23,515 nt of DNA from an uncultured Bacteroidales bacterium (GCA_904501835.1 CAJGBW010000026.1:1-23515); one strand, 5' to 3'; positions 1-8,075 are shown, numbered from the stretch's first letter. Translations and numbers: made by a program. Notes: generated by a model from the letters alone, not told the origin.

Positions 1-2118
1 CATCAACTCGGCATCCTCTCCGGTAACGGCTTCAATACGACGGATACCGGCCGCAATGGCTGACTCGGAAACGATTTTGAAATAACCGATATTTCCGGTG
101 GCAGAAGTATGACAACCGCCACAAAGCTCAACAGAATCACCGAATTTCACCACGCGAACCACGTCTCCGTATTTTTCACCGAAAAGAGCAATGGCACCCA
201 TTTCCTTGGCCTGCTCCATGGTGGCTGTACGATTCTCGCAAAGCGGTGAATTCAAGCGGATTAGGCTATTGACTTTCTTCTCCACTTGCAACATCTGCTC
301 GGGACTCATCTTCTCAAAATGAGAGAAGTCAAAACGGATATAACGATCGCACACATAAGAACCTTTCTGCTCGACATGCGTACCCAAAATCTCACGCAAG
401 GCCAAATCCAACAAGTGGGTTGCTGTGTGATTGTTGGCGATTTTCTGACGACGCTCTGCATCCACAACCAAGGTGAAACTTTCGCTGCAATCTGCAGGAA
501 TGCGCTCGGCGATATGAATCGTTAGGTTATTTTCTTTTACGGTATTGAGAATCTCTATCTTCTCACCGCTTTCAGACTCGATGTAACCGGTATCACCGAC
601 CTCACCACCCATTTCACCATAGAAAGGAGTGCGATCAAATACCAACTGATGCAAGGTCTTGCCTTTGGCTTTCACCGTACGATGACGAGTCAAAGAACAG
701 CCCTCCAACGTCGTCTGATCGTATCCGCAGAATTCCACATCGTCGCAATGCATGAATTCCACCCAGTCACCATTCTCGATGCTTCCGGCGTTACGGGCAC
801 GCTCTTTCTGTTTGGCAAGCTCAACCTGGAAGCCATCGATGTCGATTTTATAGCCATTTTCAGAAGCAATCAATTCGCTCAAGTCAATGGGGAAACCATA
901 GGTATCATACAAGATAAAAGCATCCTCACCGCCAATCAGACGGGTTGCCTCATTCTTTTTCATCAAATCGTCCATCATCTTGATACCCCTGTCCAAGGTA
1001 CGCAAGAAAGCCAATTCCTCCTCACGGATTACCTTCTCAATCAGCACCTGCTGGCTGACAAGCTCGGGATAGAAACGACCCATATCGTCCACCAGCTGGG
1101 CCACCAATTGGCAGAGGAAAGGCTCTTTCATACCCAAGAAGGTAAAGCCATAACGAACGGCACGACGCAAAATGCGGCGAATCACATAACCGGCCTTCAC
1201 ATTGCTGGGAAGCTGTCCGTCTGCGATAGAGAAACTGATGGCGCGGATGTGGTCGGCAATCACACGCATCGCCACACCCACCTGCTCACTCTCTTTGTAA
1301 GCGTGTCCGCTGAGCGCCTCAATACGGGCAATCATACCGGAGAAAATATCGGTATCATAATTGGAAGTCTTGCCTTGAAGAGCCATACAGAGACGCTCAA
1401 AACCCATTCCGGTATCTACATTCTGATTGGGAAGCAATTCCAAATGGCCGTCACTCTTGCGCTCATACTGCATGAACACGATATTCCAGATTTCAATCAC
1501 GAGCGGGTTGCTCTTATTGACCAGTTCACGACCCGGAAGCTGGGCTTTCTCCTCCTCGCTACGCAAGTCAATATGAATCTCAGAACAAGGTCCACAAGGG
1601 CCTGTATCGCCCATTTCCCAGAAATTATCGTGTTTGTTACCCAAAAGAATATGGTCTTCGGGCAAATATTTCAACCATGCCTGTTTGGCTTCTTCATCCA
1701 AAGTCGTACCATCGGCCTCGCTACCTTCAAATACGGTCGCATACAAGATGGCGGGATCCAATTTGTACACCTTGGTCAACAATTCCCAGGCCCAATCGAT
1801 GGCCTCGGTCTTGAAGTAATCGCCAAACGACCAGTTACCCAACATCTCAAACATGGTGTGGTGGTAACTGTCATGACCCACTTCTTCGAGGTCGTTGTGC
1901 TTTCCACTCACGCGCAAGCACTTTTGCGAATCGCAAACTCTTTTATAACGGGGAACGCTATTTCCCAAAAACCAATCCTTGAACTGATTCATACCCGCAT
2001 TGGTAAACATGAGGGTCGGGTCATTCTTTACGACCATGGGAGCAGACGGAACAACCGCGTGCTCTTTGGACGCAAAGAAATCAAGAAAGGCCTGTCTTAT
2101 CTCTTTTGATGTCATCAT
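1..2118 (-). CDS. alaS: Alanyl-tRNA synthetase (3' end outside window)
   Basis: Class II aminoacyl-tRNA synthetase that charges tRNA-Ala with alanine and edits mis-charged Ser/Gly. The visible 706 codons start MMTSKEIRQAF and run through the catalytic core (MFTNAGMNQFKD near residue 33; TGPCGPCSE in the core) into the editing domain. The editing-site zinc ligands are visible as HTATH at about residues 563-567 and CGGCH at about 662-666, close to E. coli numbering. The C-Ala domain and stop codon lie beyond the left edge. Two ATGs are adjacent (2118 and 2115); the first is chosen because related proteins begin with one residue before the T-x-K-E-I-R motif. The start is 4 nt after the pyrB stop and no promoter motif was seen before it, so co-transcription with the pyr operon is inferred. 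Product identity is very secure. Confidence 0.97.
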   Translation of the reverse strand, partial: MMTSKEIRQAFLDFFASKEHAVVPSAPMVVKNDPTLMFTNAGMNQFKDWFLGNSVPRYKRVCDSQKCLRVSGKHNDLEEVGHDSYHHTMFEMLGNWSFGDYFKTEAIDWAWELLTKVYKLDPAILYATVFEGSEADGTTLDEEAKQAWLKYLPEDHILLGNKHDNFWEMGDTGPCGPCSEIHIDLRSEEEKAQLPGRELVNKSNPLVIEIWNIVFMQYERKSDGHLELLPNQNVDTGMGFERLCMALQGKTSNYDTDIFSGMIARIEALSGHAYKESEQVGVAMRVIADHIRAISFSIADGQLPSNVKAGYVIRRILRRAVRYGFTFLGMKEPFLCQLVAQLVDDMGRFYPELVSQQVLIEKVIREEELAFLRTLDRGIKMMDDLMKKNEATRLIGGEDAFILYDTYGFPIDLSELIASENGYKIDIDGFQVELAKQKERARNAGSIENGDWVEFMHCDDVEFCGYDQTTLEGCSLTRHRTVKAKGKTLHQLVFDRTPFYGEMGGEVGDTGYIESESGEKIEILNTVKENNLTIHIAERIPADCSESFTLVVDAERRQKIANNHTATHLLDLALREILGTHVEQKGSYVCDRYIRFDFSHFEKMSPEQMLQVEKKVNSLIRLNSPLCENRTATMEQAKEMGAIALFGEKYGDVVRVVKFGDSVELCGGCHTSATGNIGYFKIVSESAIAAGIRRIEAVTGEDAELM

Positions 2119-2122
2119 AATA

Positions 2123-3217
2123 TTATCTTTTTTTCACTTCCACTTTTGCATCACAGTAACGGCAACGGATGACGCCGTCGGGTGAGCGTTTGAACATAGG
2201 AGGCAAAGACTCGTGGTTGCAGATACATTTGCGATTGTGGCAAACATAGTCACCGGTATTCTCGATTCTGTCTTTATCGACCGGCATAGAATGAGCCGGA
2301 TCGTCTTTCCACTCCAACAATTTGGTAATCAAAGCCATACGCACAAACTTTCCGTTTTCCACCTGACGGAAATAAGCGGCTCTGTGGTCCGAATCCACTT
2401 CGGGGAGAATCTCATTGACCCTCGGAAGGGGGTGCAACACCGCCATTTTAGGCTTGGCCAATTTCATTTTTTCCTTATCGAGGACAAAACTGTCCTTCAC
2501 CCTGTCAAACTCGTCTTCATCCAGAAAGCGCTCTTTCTGCACACGGGTCATATAGAGCACATCCAACTCGCCCAACACCTCTTCCATGGTGCTCACCTCG
2601 CGGAAAGGAATGGACTCGCTGCAACATACATCCTGTTTGATATAGTCGGGCAAACGCAACTCTTCGGGAGCAATCAAAACGATTTTGATGCCCTCGTAAC
2701 GAGACAAGGCCTTAATCAAAGAGTGCACGGTACGACCAAATTTCAAGTCACCGCAAAAACCAATGGTAATGCCATCAATCTGTCCGAGTTCACGGAAAAT
2801 GGTGAGAAGGTCGGTAAGGGTTTGTGTCGGGTGGCTGTGAGAGCCATCACCAGCATTGATAATGGGCACAGGGCTCACCATGGAAGCGGCCAAAGGCGCG
2901 CCCTCCAAATGGTGACGCATGGCAATCACATCAGCAAAAGCGCTCACTACACGAACCGTATCCTGTACGGTCTCTCCCTTACTCACGGAAGAGTTGGTAG
3001 CCGAAGAGAAGCCCAATACATTTCCGCCCAATTCCATCATGGCAGAAGTGAAACTCAAACGGGTACGGGTACTCGGCTCATAAAAAAGTGTCGCCAATTT
3101 GCCATAACGCTGGCTGTCGCAGTACTTGGCCTTGTTGGCAATCATATCCCCGGCAAGGGCGATAATCTGATCGGTTTCCTGTTTGGTCAGATCGGTAGGG
3201 TCGATAAGGTGTTTCAT
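2123..3217 (-). CDS. pyrB: Aspartate carbamoyltransferase catalytic chain fused to a PyrI-like zinc domain
   Basis: Condenses carbamoyl phosphate with aspartate, the second step of de novo UMP synthesis (cytoplasm). The catalytic part, residues 1-305, has every hallmark: STRTR at 49-53 and SKGET at 79-83 (carbamoyl phosphate), HPTQT at 129-133, TRVQKER at 224-230 and HPLPRVNEI at 262-270. Catalytic chains are usually about 305-311 aa; this protein is 364 aa. The extra 59 residues hold C326-x4-C331-x20-C352-x2-C355, matching the spacing style of the E. coli PyrI zinc domain (C-x4-C, then C-x2-C near the end). The N-terminal nucleotide-binding domain of PyrI is absent, and no separate pyrI is in the window. 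The gene lies 12 nt after pyrE and 4 nt before alaS. Catalytic identity is certain; the zinc domain call rests on motif spacing. Confidence 0.96.
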   Translation of the reverse strand: MKHLIDPTDLTKQETDQIIALAGDMIANKAKYCDSQRYGKLATLFYEPSTRTRLSFTSAMMELGGNVLGFSSATNSSVSKGETVQDTVRVVSAFADVIAMRHHLEGAPLAASMVSPVPIINAGDGSHSHPTQTLTDLLTIFRELGQIDGITIGFCGDLKFGRTVHSLIKALSRYEGIKIVLIAPEELRLPDYIKQDVCCSESIPFREVSTMEEVLGELDVLYMTRVQKERFLDEDEFDRVKDSFVLDKEKMKLAKPKMAVLHPLPRVNEILPEVDSDHRAAYFRQVENGKFVRMALITKLLEWKDDPAHSMPVDKDRIENTGDYVCHNRKCICNHESLPPMFKRSPDGVIRCRYCDAKVEVKKR

Positions 3218-3229
3218 GATGATGGAAAA

Positions 3230-3859
3230 TTATTTAATCCAACTTTCATCCGAAGGGTTGTTGCGGAAAGCGATGATTTTGTCTTTCCACTCGGGAGCGA
3301 TGTAATTTTCCTGGGCTGCTACTTCCACCAAGGCATCCAGATTGCTCAAAGAGTGGTTTTCCACATTGGCCTGGGCCATGCGGTCCAAACCTTTCTTCAT
3401 GCCATAGGTAAAAATGCTCACCACGCCAAGCACCTGAGCGCCTTCTTCGCGCAAGGCCTCAACTACATCAATACAGCTGCCACCGGTTGAAATCAAATCC
3501 TCAATCACAACCACCTTGCAACCTTTTTCCATTTTACCCTCAATGCGATTGGTGCGGCCATGGTCTTTGGCAGAACCACGTACGTAACCCATGGGAAGAT
3601 TCATGATGTCTGCGGTAATCGCAGCGTGGGCAATACCCGCTGTGGAAGTACCCATCAACATTTCACATTCGGGATAATATTTGCGAACCGTCTCCGCCAA
3701 AGACTGCTCGACCAAGGTACGAACGGCCGGTGCGGAAAGGGTCAAACGATTGTCACAATAGATAGGGCTTTTGATACCACTGGCCCACACGAAAGGCTGC
3801 TCGGGTCTCAAGAAAACAGCACCGATGCTCAACAGAGCGCTTGCAATTTTATTTTCCAT
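3230..3859 (-). CDS. pyrE: Orotate phosphoribosyltransferase
   Basis: Transfers the phosphoribosyl group of PRPP to orotate to give OMP, the fifth step of UMP synthesis. The protein is 209 aa, the usual family length. The PRPP-binding motif VVVIEDLISTGGS is at residues 116-128. The flexible catalytic loop with KDHGRTNRIEG is at 98-108. The substrate-side SGIKSPIYCDNR stretch is at 27-38. It begins 3 nt after the pyrF stop and ends 12 nt before pyrB, so it is an internal gene of the pyr operon, next to the enzyme that uses its product. Nothing odd was seen. Confidence 0.97.
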   Translation of the reverse strand: MENKIASALLSIGAVFLRPEQPFVWASGIKSPIYCDNRLTLSAPAVRTLVEQSLAETVRKYYPECEMLMGTSTAGIAHAAITADIMNLPMGYVRGSAKDHGRTNRIEGKMEKGCKVVVIEDLISTGGSCIDVVEALREEGAQVLGVVSIFTYGMKKGLDRMAQANVENHSLSNLDALVEVAAQENYIAPEWKDKIIAFRNNPSDESWIK

Positions 3860-3862
3860 GTT

Positions 3863-4564
3863 TTATTCTCCTAAAAATTCTTTTACACATCTTTTGTAAG
3901 CCGCCACGGGATCTTCGGCAGCGGTAATCGGGCGTCCCACCACGATAAAATCAGAACCGATTTCACGGGCACCGGCAGGGTCCATGATACGCACCTGGTC
4001 ATCTTTGGCAGCATCCTTGAAACGGATACCGGGCGTAATGGTCATGAAGTCCTTTCCACAGGCCTCTTTCACCATCGCAGCTTCCAAGGGGGAACAAACC
4101 ACACCGTCCAGACCGGCTTCGCGGGTGTTTTTGGCATAATGCACGATGGTCTCGGCAATACCGGCTGAAATCAACAGATCTTTCTGCATTCTTTCCTCGC
4201 TGGTAGAGGTCAGTTGGGTCACGGCAATCAACAAAGGACGGGTACCATCGGGACGTTTGAGTCCTTCCAATGCTTCACGCATCATATCAATGGTTCCTCC
4301 TGCATGCACATTACACATATCCACATCCAGCGACGACAATACGCGCATGGCATTTTTCACGGTGTTGGGAATATCGTGCAATTTCAAATCCAAGAAAATT
4401 TTGTGTCCTCTTTTCTTGATTTCACGAACGATATCAGGTCCTGCGGCATAGAAGAGTTCCATACCGATTTTCACGAAAGGTTTGCAGTCCTCAAAACGAT
4501 CGAGAAAAGCAAGCGTTTCCTCTTTGCTGCTGAAGTCGCAAGCAATGATTACATCCTTGTTCAT
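3863..4564 (-). CDS. pyrF: Orotidine 5'-phosphate decarboxylase, short bacterial form
   Basis: Decarboxylates OMP to UMP, the last step of the pathway. The 233-aa protein has the catalytic D-x-K-x2-D signature in DLKLHDIPNT at residues 59-68 and the phosphate-binding TPGIRF and VVGRPIT motifs near the C-terminus, all as expected for a TIM barrel of this family. The start ATG overlaps the pyrD stop as ATGA, implying translational coupling. The length is that of the short PyrF group of Bacillus and E. coli; from memory, many Bacteroides carry a longer form of about 270 aa, so this form is worth a phylogenetic check. Confidence 0.97.
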   Translation of the reverse strand: MNKDVIIACDFSSKEETLAFLDRFEDCKPFVKIGMELFYAAGPDIVREIKKRGHKIFLDLKLHDIPNTVKNAMRVLSSLDVDMCNVHAGGTIDMMREALEGLKRPDGTRPLLIAVTQLTSTSEERMQKDLLISAGIAETIVHYAKNTREAGLDGVVCSPLEAAMVKEACGKDFMTITPGIRFKDAAKDDQVRIMDPAGAREIGSDFIVVGRPITAAEDPVAAYKRCVKEFLGE

Positions 4565-5466
4565 ATACTGAGATTATTTAAATTATCAATTCCAAGTTTA
4601 TCCATCAAGGCGGGCAAAGCCTCCACAATTTCCTTGCTGGCATAAGGGTTACGAAGATTCTCGGCACCCACCTGCACGGCCGTTGCACCTGCCATCATCA
4701 TTTCAATCACATCTTCTGCTGTCGCCACACCGCCGCATCCGATTACAGGAATTTTGCAGGCATGGGCCACCTGATAGACCATGCGCAAAGCCAAGGGGAA
4801 AATCGCAGGACCGGAAAAACCACCCATCGTATTGGCAACAATGGGTTTGCGACGACGAATATCAATGCGCATACCCAGCAAGGTGTTAATCAAAGTCAAG
4901 CCATCGGCTCCCGCATCCTCGCAGGCCTTTGCCATGGCAACAATATCCGTCACATTCGGGCTCAACTTGATATAGACCGGCTTGCTCGTCACTTTTTTGA
5001 TGCTCTCTGTAATCAACGCAGCCATCTTGGGGTCAGTGCCGAAAGCCATACCGCCGCCATGCACATTGGGGCAGGAGATATTGACCTCAAGCATGTCAAT
5101 ACCCTCACAAGCATCGGCTCTGCGGCAGCATTCCACATACTCATCCACAGAAAATCCGCTGATATTGGCAATGATACAACCCTTGTAAACTTTGCGCAAA
5201 GCGGGAACTTTCTCAGCAATCAGCACATCCACACCGGGATTTTGCAGACCGACGGAATTGATCAGTCCCTCACGGCACTCTGCGATACGCGGCGTCGGAT
5301 TACCGAAACGAGGCTCCAAGGTAGAGCCTTTCAGGCTGATACCGCCCAATACATTCAAATCAAATTCATCCTGCATCTCCAAACCGAAACCAAAAGTTCC
5401 GCTGGCGGGAATCACAGGGTTATTCAGGGTCAAATCCCCCAATTTTACAGTCAAATCCTTTACCAT
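4561..5466 (-). CDS. pyrD: Dihydroorotate dehydrogenase class 1B, catalytic subunit
   Basis: Oxidises dihydroorotate to orotate with FMN and passes electrons to PyrK. The 301-aa protein shows SGTFGFG at residues 22-28, the FMN/substrate stretch NSVGLQNPG at 70-78, and the active-site cysteine C132 in NISCPN, the class 1B base, followed by HGGGMAFGTD. The glycine-rich GCGGV and GATAVQVG motifs bind the FMN phosphate. The start at 5466 is chosen because MVKDLTVKLG is the family N-terminus and its ATG overlaps the pyrK stop by 7 nt; a longer open frame upstream runs inside pyrK. Its stop overlaps pyrF by 4 nt. PyrK next door confirms the NAD-dependent 1B type. Confidence 0.97.
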   Translation of the reverse strand: MVKDLTVKLGDLTLNNPVIPASGTFGFGLEMQDEFDLNVLGGISLKGSTLEPRFGNPTPRIAECREGLINSVGLQNPGVDVLIAEKVPALRKVYKGCIIANISGFSVDEYVECCRRADACEGIDMLEVNISCPNVHGGGMAFGTDPKMAALITESIKKVTSKPVYIKLSPNVTDIVAMAKACEDAGADGLTLINTLLGMRIDIRRRKPIVANTMGGFSGPAIFPLALRMVYQVAHACKIPVIGCGGVATAEDVIEMMMAGATAVQVGAENLRNPYASKEIVEALPALMDKLGIDNLNNLSI

Positions 5467-6218
5467 AGCAAATCTCCTTTTGCGAACACAGGGCCATCCG
5501 CACAAACACGTTTGGCACCTTTCGCCGTTTTGATGGTACATCCGTAGCAAATACCGAAACCACAGCCCATTCTCTCTTCCAGACTCGCCTCCCCCTCGGT
5601 CGGGCACAATTGGCACACCGCCTTCATCATGACCATCGGGCCGCAGGTATAGAAATAATCATAATCCTGGGGCAAAGTCTGAATGGCGTCCGTCACAAAA
5701 CCTTTCACACCTTTGCTTCCGTCAGCCGTACTGATGGTTACGTCCACACCCAACGCCTTGAATTCCGTTTCCAGACAGACTTCGGCAGCGGTATTGAATC
5801 CCAAAATCACATGCACGGCTTTGCCCGCCGCCAACAAATCTTTTGCCAGGCGATACAAGGGAGCCACGCCCATGCCACCGCCGACAAGCAGGGCCTTTTG
5901 AGTCGTATTTTCAGGGCAGAAACCATTTCCCAAGCCGCTGATAACCTCAATTTGTTCACCGACTTTCATTTCAGAAAGTTGATCCGTACCGGCACCCACC
6001 ACCTTGTAAAGCAACAACAGATGACGCGCATCATAGTCACAAATAGAGATGGGACGACGCAAATAACGTCCCGGCAATGCCAACTGCACAAACTGTCCGC
6101 TTGCCGCTACGGCAGAAGCATCCCCCTCCAACGAAAGCAGATAACAGCCCGGCGCAACCGCCTGATTGCCTTTAATTTCAAACAGTCCTTTAGCCAATTT
6201 GCTCATAGACTTTTTCAT
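5460..6218 (-). CDS. pyrK: Dihydroorotate dehydrogenase electron transfer subunit
   Basis: FAD and [2Fe-2S] subunit that takes electrons from PyrD and reduces NAD. The FAD-binding motif RRPISI is at residues 54-59, the nucleotide-binding glycine-rich GGGMGVAP at 113-120, and the TCGP motif at 191-194. The iron-sulfur ligands are C219-x4-C224-x2-C227-x11-C239, the family pattern. Length of 252 aa is normal. Two in-frame ATGs, 6218 and 6206, both overlap the end of pyrC (29 or 17 nt); the first is given but the second, MSKLAKG, is equally possible. The stop overlaps the pyrD start by 7 nt. It forms a heterotetramer with PyrD in this family. Confidence 0.96.
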   Translation of the reverse strand: MKKSMSKLAKGLFEIKGNQAVAPGCYLLSLEGDASAVAASGQFVQLALPGRYLRRPISICDYDARHLLLLYKVVGAGTDQLSEMKVGEQIEVISGLGNGFCPENTTQKALLVGGGMGVAPLYRLAKDLLAAGKAVHVILGFNTAAEVCLETEFKALGVDVTISTADGSKGVKGFVTDAIQTLPQDYDYFYTCGPMVMMKAVCQLCPTEGEASLEERMGCGFGICYGCTIKTAKGAKRVCADGPVFAKGDLLW

Positions 6219-7461
6219 TTTTATGAATGTTCAACACACAATTTCCTTTGACCGTCCAACCCTCAAAAGGCGTCGCCTTGCCCATAGACAAGAAATTCGC
6301 ACTGTCGATGCGGTAGGGCGTATTCAACTCAAACAAAGCGAAACTCCCCTCTTCCAACGCCGAAGGCAGACCAAACACGCGACGGGGCGCTTCCGCCATC
6401 ACGTCCACAAGTTTTTCAAGGCTGATGATGCCCTTTTCCACCAACTCGGTATATACAATTGAAAAGGCCGTTTCCAGACCAACAATACCCATGGCGCTTT
6501 TTGCCAAGCCTCTGGATTTTTCCTCGGCGCTGTGCGGCGCATGGTCGGTGGAAATCATATCAATCGTACCGTCTTTCAAGCCTTCAATCAAAGCCAGACG
6601 GTCCTGCTCTGCACGCAAGGGAGGATTCATCTTGAAACGACCCTCTTCCTGCAAATCCTCATCACTGAGCACCAAATAATGCGGCGCCGTCTCACAGCTG
6701 ACTTTCACGCCACGCTTTTTCGCCTGACGAATCACCTCCACACTTTCTTTGGTGGAAATGTGACATACGTGATAACGACAGCCCGTCTTCTCCGCCAAGA
6801 CCAAATCGCGAGCAATCTGTCCCCACTCACTTTCCGAGCAAATACCTTTGTGACCGTGCGCCTTGGCATATTCTCCATCGTGAATATACCCGCCACGGAG
6901 CAAGGTATTATCCTCACAATGCGCTGCAATCACACAATCATAACGCGCAGCCAATTGCATAGCCTGCTCCATAATCGTTTCCGACTGCACCCCGCTGCCA
7001 TCGTCCGAAAAGCCCACACAATGCGACTTCAGGGCTGCCATATCCACGACCGTCTCCCCGTGTCGGCCCAAAGTGATGGAGGCGTAAGGAAGAACGGTGA
7101 TGGTCGCATCCTTGGCAATGCAGTCTTCCTGCACCGCAATGGTCTCCAAAGTATCAGGCACCGGATTGAGATTGGGCATGGTTGCCACCAGGCCATAACC
7201 ACTGCGGGCTGCCGCAGCATTTCCACTCGCAATGGTCTCCTTGTACTCCAACCCGGGCTGACGAAAATGCACGTGCATATCCGCCAAAGAGGGGCAAAGC
7301 AAATAATTGTCCGCCTGAATAGTCTGAACATCAGCCGGAATCTCATCGGAGGCCGTCACAAACGAGTAGCCTTTTTCACCCACAAGCACATCGCATCTTG
7401 TCGCCTTTTGATTGGCTACAAAAAGCACATTTTTCAACAACATATCACGCTTTGTTTTCAT
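6190..7461 (-). CDS. pyrC: Dihydroorotase, class I
   Basis: Zinc amidohydrolase that cyclises carbamoyl aspartate to dihydroorotate, the third step of the pathway. From the chosen start the protein is 423 aa, normal for class I. Metal ligands are visible: DMHVHFRQPG at residues 61-70 (H63, H65), FSDDGSG at 151-157, H181 in AAHCED, H234 in HVCHIST, and D306 in STDHAPH. The frame stays open up to 7578 without an ATG, but that stretch covers the promoter and attenuator, so it is not coding. The ATG at 7461 has GGAG 5 nt upstream; the overlapping ATG at 7464 and one at 7443 are alternatives. First gene of the pyr operon; it overlaps pyrK at its end. Confidence 0.95.
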   Translation of the reverse strand: MKTKRDMLLKNVLFVANQKATRCDVLVGEKGYSFVTASDEIPADVQTIQADNYLLCPSLADMHVHFRQPGLEYKETIASGNAAAARSGYGLVATMPNLNPVPDTLETIAVQEDCIAKDATITVLPYASITLGRHGETVVDMAALKSHCVGFSDDGSGVQSETIMEQAMQLAARYDCVIAAHCEDNTLLRGGYIHDGEYAKAHGHKGICSESEWGQIARDLVLAEKTGCRYHVCHISTKESVEVIRQAKKRGVKVSCETAPHYLVLSDEDLQEEGRFKMNPPLRAEQDRLALIEGLKDGTIDMISTDHAPHSAEEKSRGLAKSAMGIVGLETAFSIVYTELVEKGIISLEKLVDVMAEAPRRVFGLPSALEEGSFALFELNTPYRIDSANFLSMGKATPFEGWTVKGNCVLNIHKNEKVYEQIG

Positions 7462-7477
7462 CATTTCTCCAAACCAT

Positions 7478-7507
7478 AAAAAAACAGTTCCCTTTGCAGG
7501 AAACTGT
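7478..7507 (-). terminator. Intrinsic terminator in the pyrC leader (putative attenuator)
   Basis: Read on the minus strand, ACAGTTTCC, loop TGCAAA, GGGAACTGT gives a 9-bp stem with one T-G wobble, followed directly by six further T residues. It lies between a strong promoter (7548-7580) and the pyrC start (7461). A terminator in that place would stop leader transcripts rather than only the upstream gene, so transcription attenuation of the pyr operon is inferred. No competing antiterminator sequence was found upstream. It may also end transcripts from the preceding phosphodiesterase gene. Confidence 0.75.
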
Positions 7508-7508
7508 A

Positions 7509-7538
7509 CTATTTTTCGTATGATTGATGGCTCTTCAT
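7509..7538 (-). CDS. Possible 9-residue pyr leader peptide
   Basis: A tiny frame, ATG then eight codons and TAG, encoding MKSHQSYEK, begins about 9 nt after the -7 promoter element. It ends 1 nt before the 5' arm of the leader terminator. A ribosome at its stop codon would cover that arm and block the hairpin, as in the ribosome-coupled attenuation of E. coli pyrBI. There is no Shine-Dalgarno and the transcript start would be only a few nt away, so translation would be nearly leaderless. The arrangement is suggestive, but an ORF this short can arise by chance. Confidence 0.3.
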   Translation of the reverse strand: MKSHQSYEK

Positions 7539-7547
7539 ATTCTTGTG

Positions 7548-7580
7548 CAAATATAAATATATTTGACCAATCCACCAAAA
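7548..7580 (-). promoter_or_regulatory. Promoter of the pyr operon
   Basis: The minus strand has TTTTG (7576-7580), a 20-nt spacer and TATATTTG (7548-7555). This fits the Bacteroidota housekeeping promoter (-33 TTTG, -7 TAnnTTTG). Predicted transcription start is about 7541-7544, giving a leader of roughly 80 nt that contains the terminator hairpin. The promoter begins right behind the stop codon of the upstream phosphodiesterase gene. Confidence 0.75.
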
Positions 7581-8072
7581 TTATTTCGGGGCCTCGTACA
7601 CCTCCATCTCTTTTATCTGCCCATCCTCGATTTTGAAGCGCAAAGCCGTCCGCACCAAATGGAATCCTTGACGCCCGGCAGCCCCCGGATTCAGCACCAA
7701 AACGCCTAATTTTGCATCATTGACCACACGCAAGATATGCGAATGCCCGCAGACAAAAATATCGGGTTTGTACGCCTTTATTTTCGCCAATGCCTCGGGA
7801 GCATAACGCCCGGGATAACCTCCGATATGGGTCATCAAAACGCGCATTCCCTCACACTCAAAGTACTGATAACGAGGACAATAATCACGTACATCATACC
7901 CATCAGCATTGCCATAGACCGCCACCAGATTTTTCAAGGTTGCCAGGCGGCTGTAAAACTCCGCATCGCCACCGATATCGCCCGCGTGCCAGACCTGATC
8001 GACGGGAGAGAGAAAATCCAGGATGTCTTTTTCCAAGACGCCGTGTGTATCCGATATAAGTCCGATATACAT
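7581..8072 (-). CDS. YfcE/MJ0936-like metallophosphoesterase
   Basis: Small calcineurin-like phosphodiesterase of 163 aa. The di-metal site motifs are in order: D8-T-H10, GDIGG at 31-35 (D32), GNAD at 54-57 (N55), H82 in MTHIGG, and GHSH at 109-112. Members of this family hydrolyse phosphodiesters in vitro; the physiological substrate is usually unknown and cannot be told here. It starts 3 nt after rsmE, so it is the last gene of the run that starts at dtd. No signal peptide, so probably cytoplasmic. Its end adjoins the pyr promoter. Confidence 0.9.
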   Translation of the reverse strand: MYIGLISDTHGVLEKDILDFLSPVDQVWHAGDIGGDAEFYSRLATLKNLVAVYGNADGYDVRDYCPRYQYFECEGMRVLMTHIGGYPGRYAPEALAKIKAYKPDIFVCGHSHILRVVNDAKLGVLVLNPGAAGRQGFHLVRTALRFKIEDGQIKEMEVYEAPK

Positions 8073-8075
8073 TGC

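Noticed and set aside
649..2109. Long plus-strand open frame of 486 codons
   Set aside because: It lies wholly antisense to alaS, whose protein is unmistakable. The translated product has no recognisable motifs and is rich in His, Thr and Gln, typical of an antisense shadow.
2213..3490. Long plus-strand open frame of 425 codons
   Set aside because: Antisense to pyrB and the end of pyrE, both with intact catalytic motifs; composition is that of a shadow frame.
5467..5616. N-terminal extension of pyrD to an upstream start
   Set aside because: It would overlap pyrK, including its iron-sulfur cluster motif, by 157 nt, and the family N-terminus begins at the ATG at 5466.
7462..7578. N-terminal extension of PyrC through the leader from a TTG
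   Set aside because: The stretch contains the promoter and terminator hairpin, and the class I dihydroorotase length and start fit the ATG at 7461.
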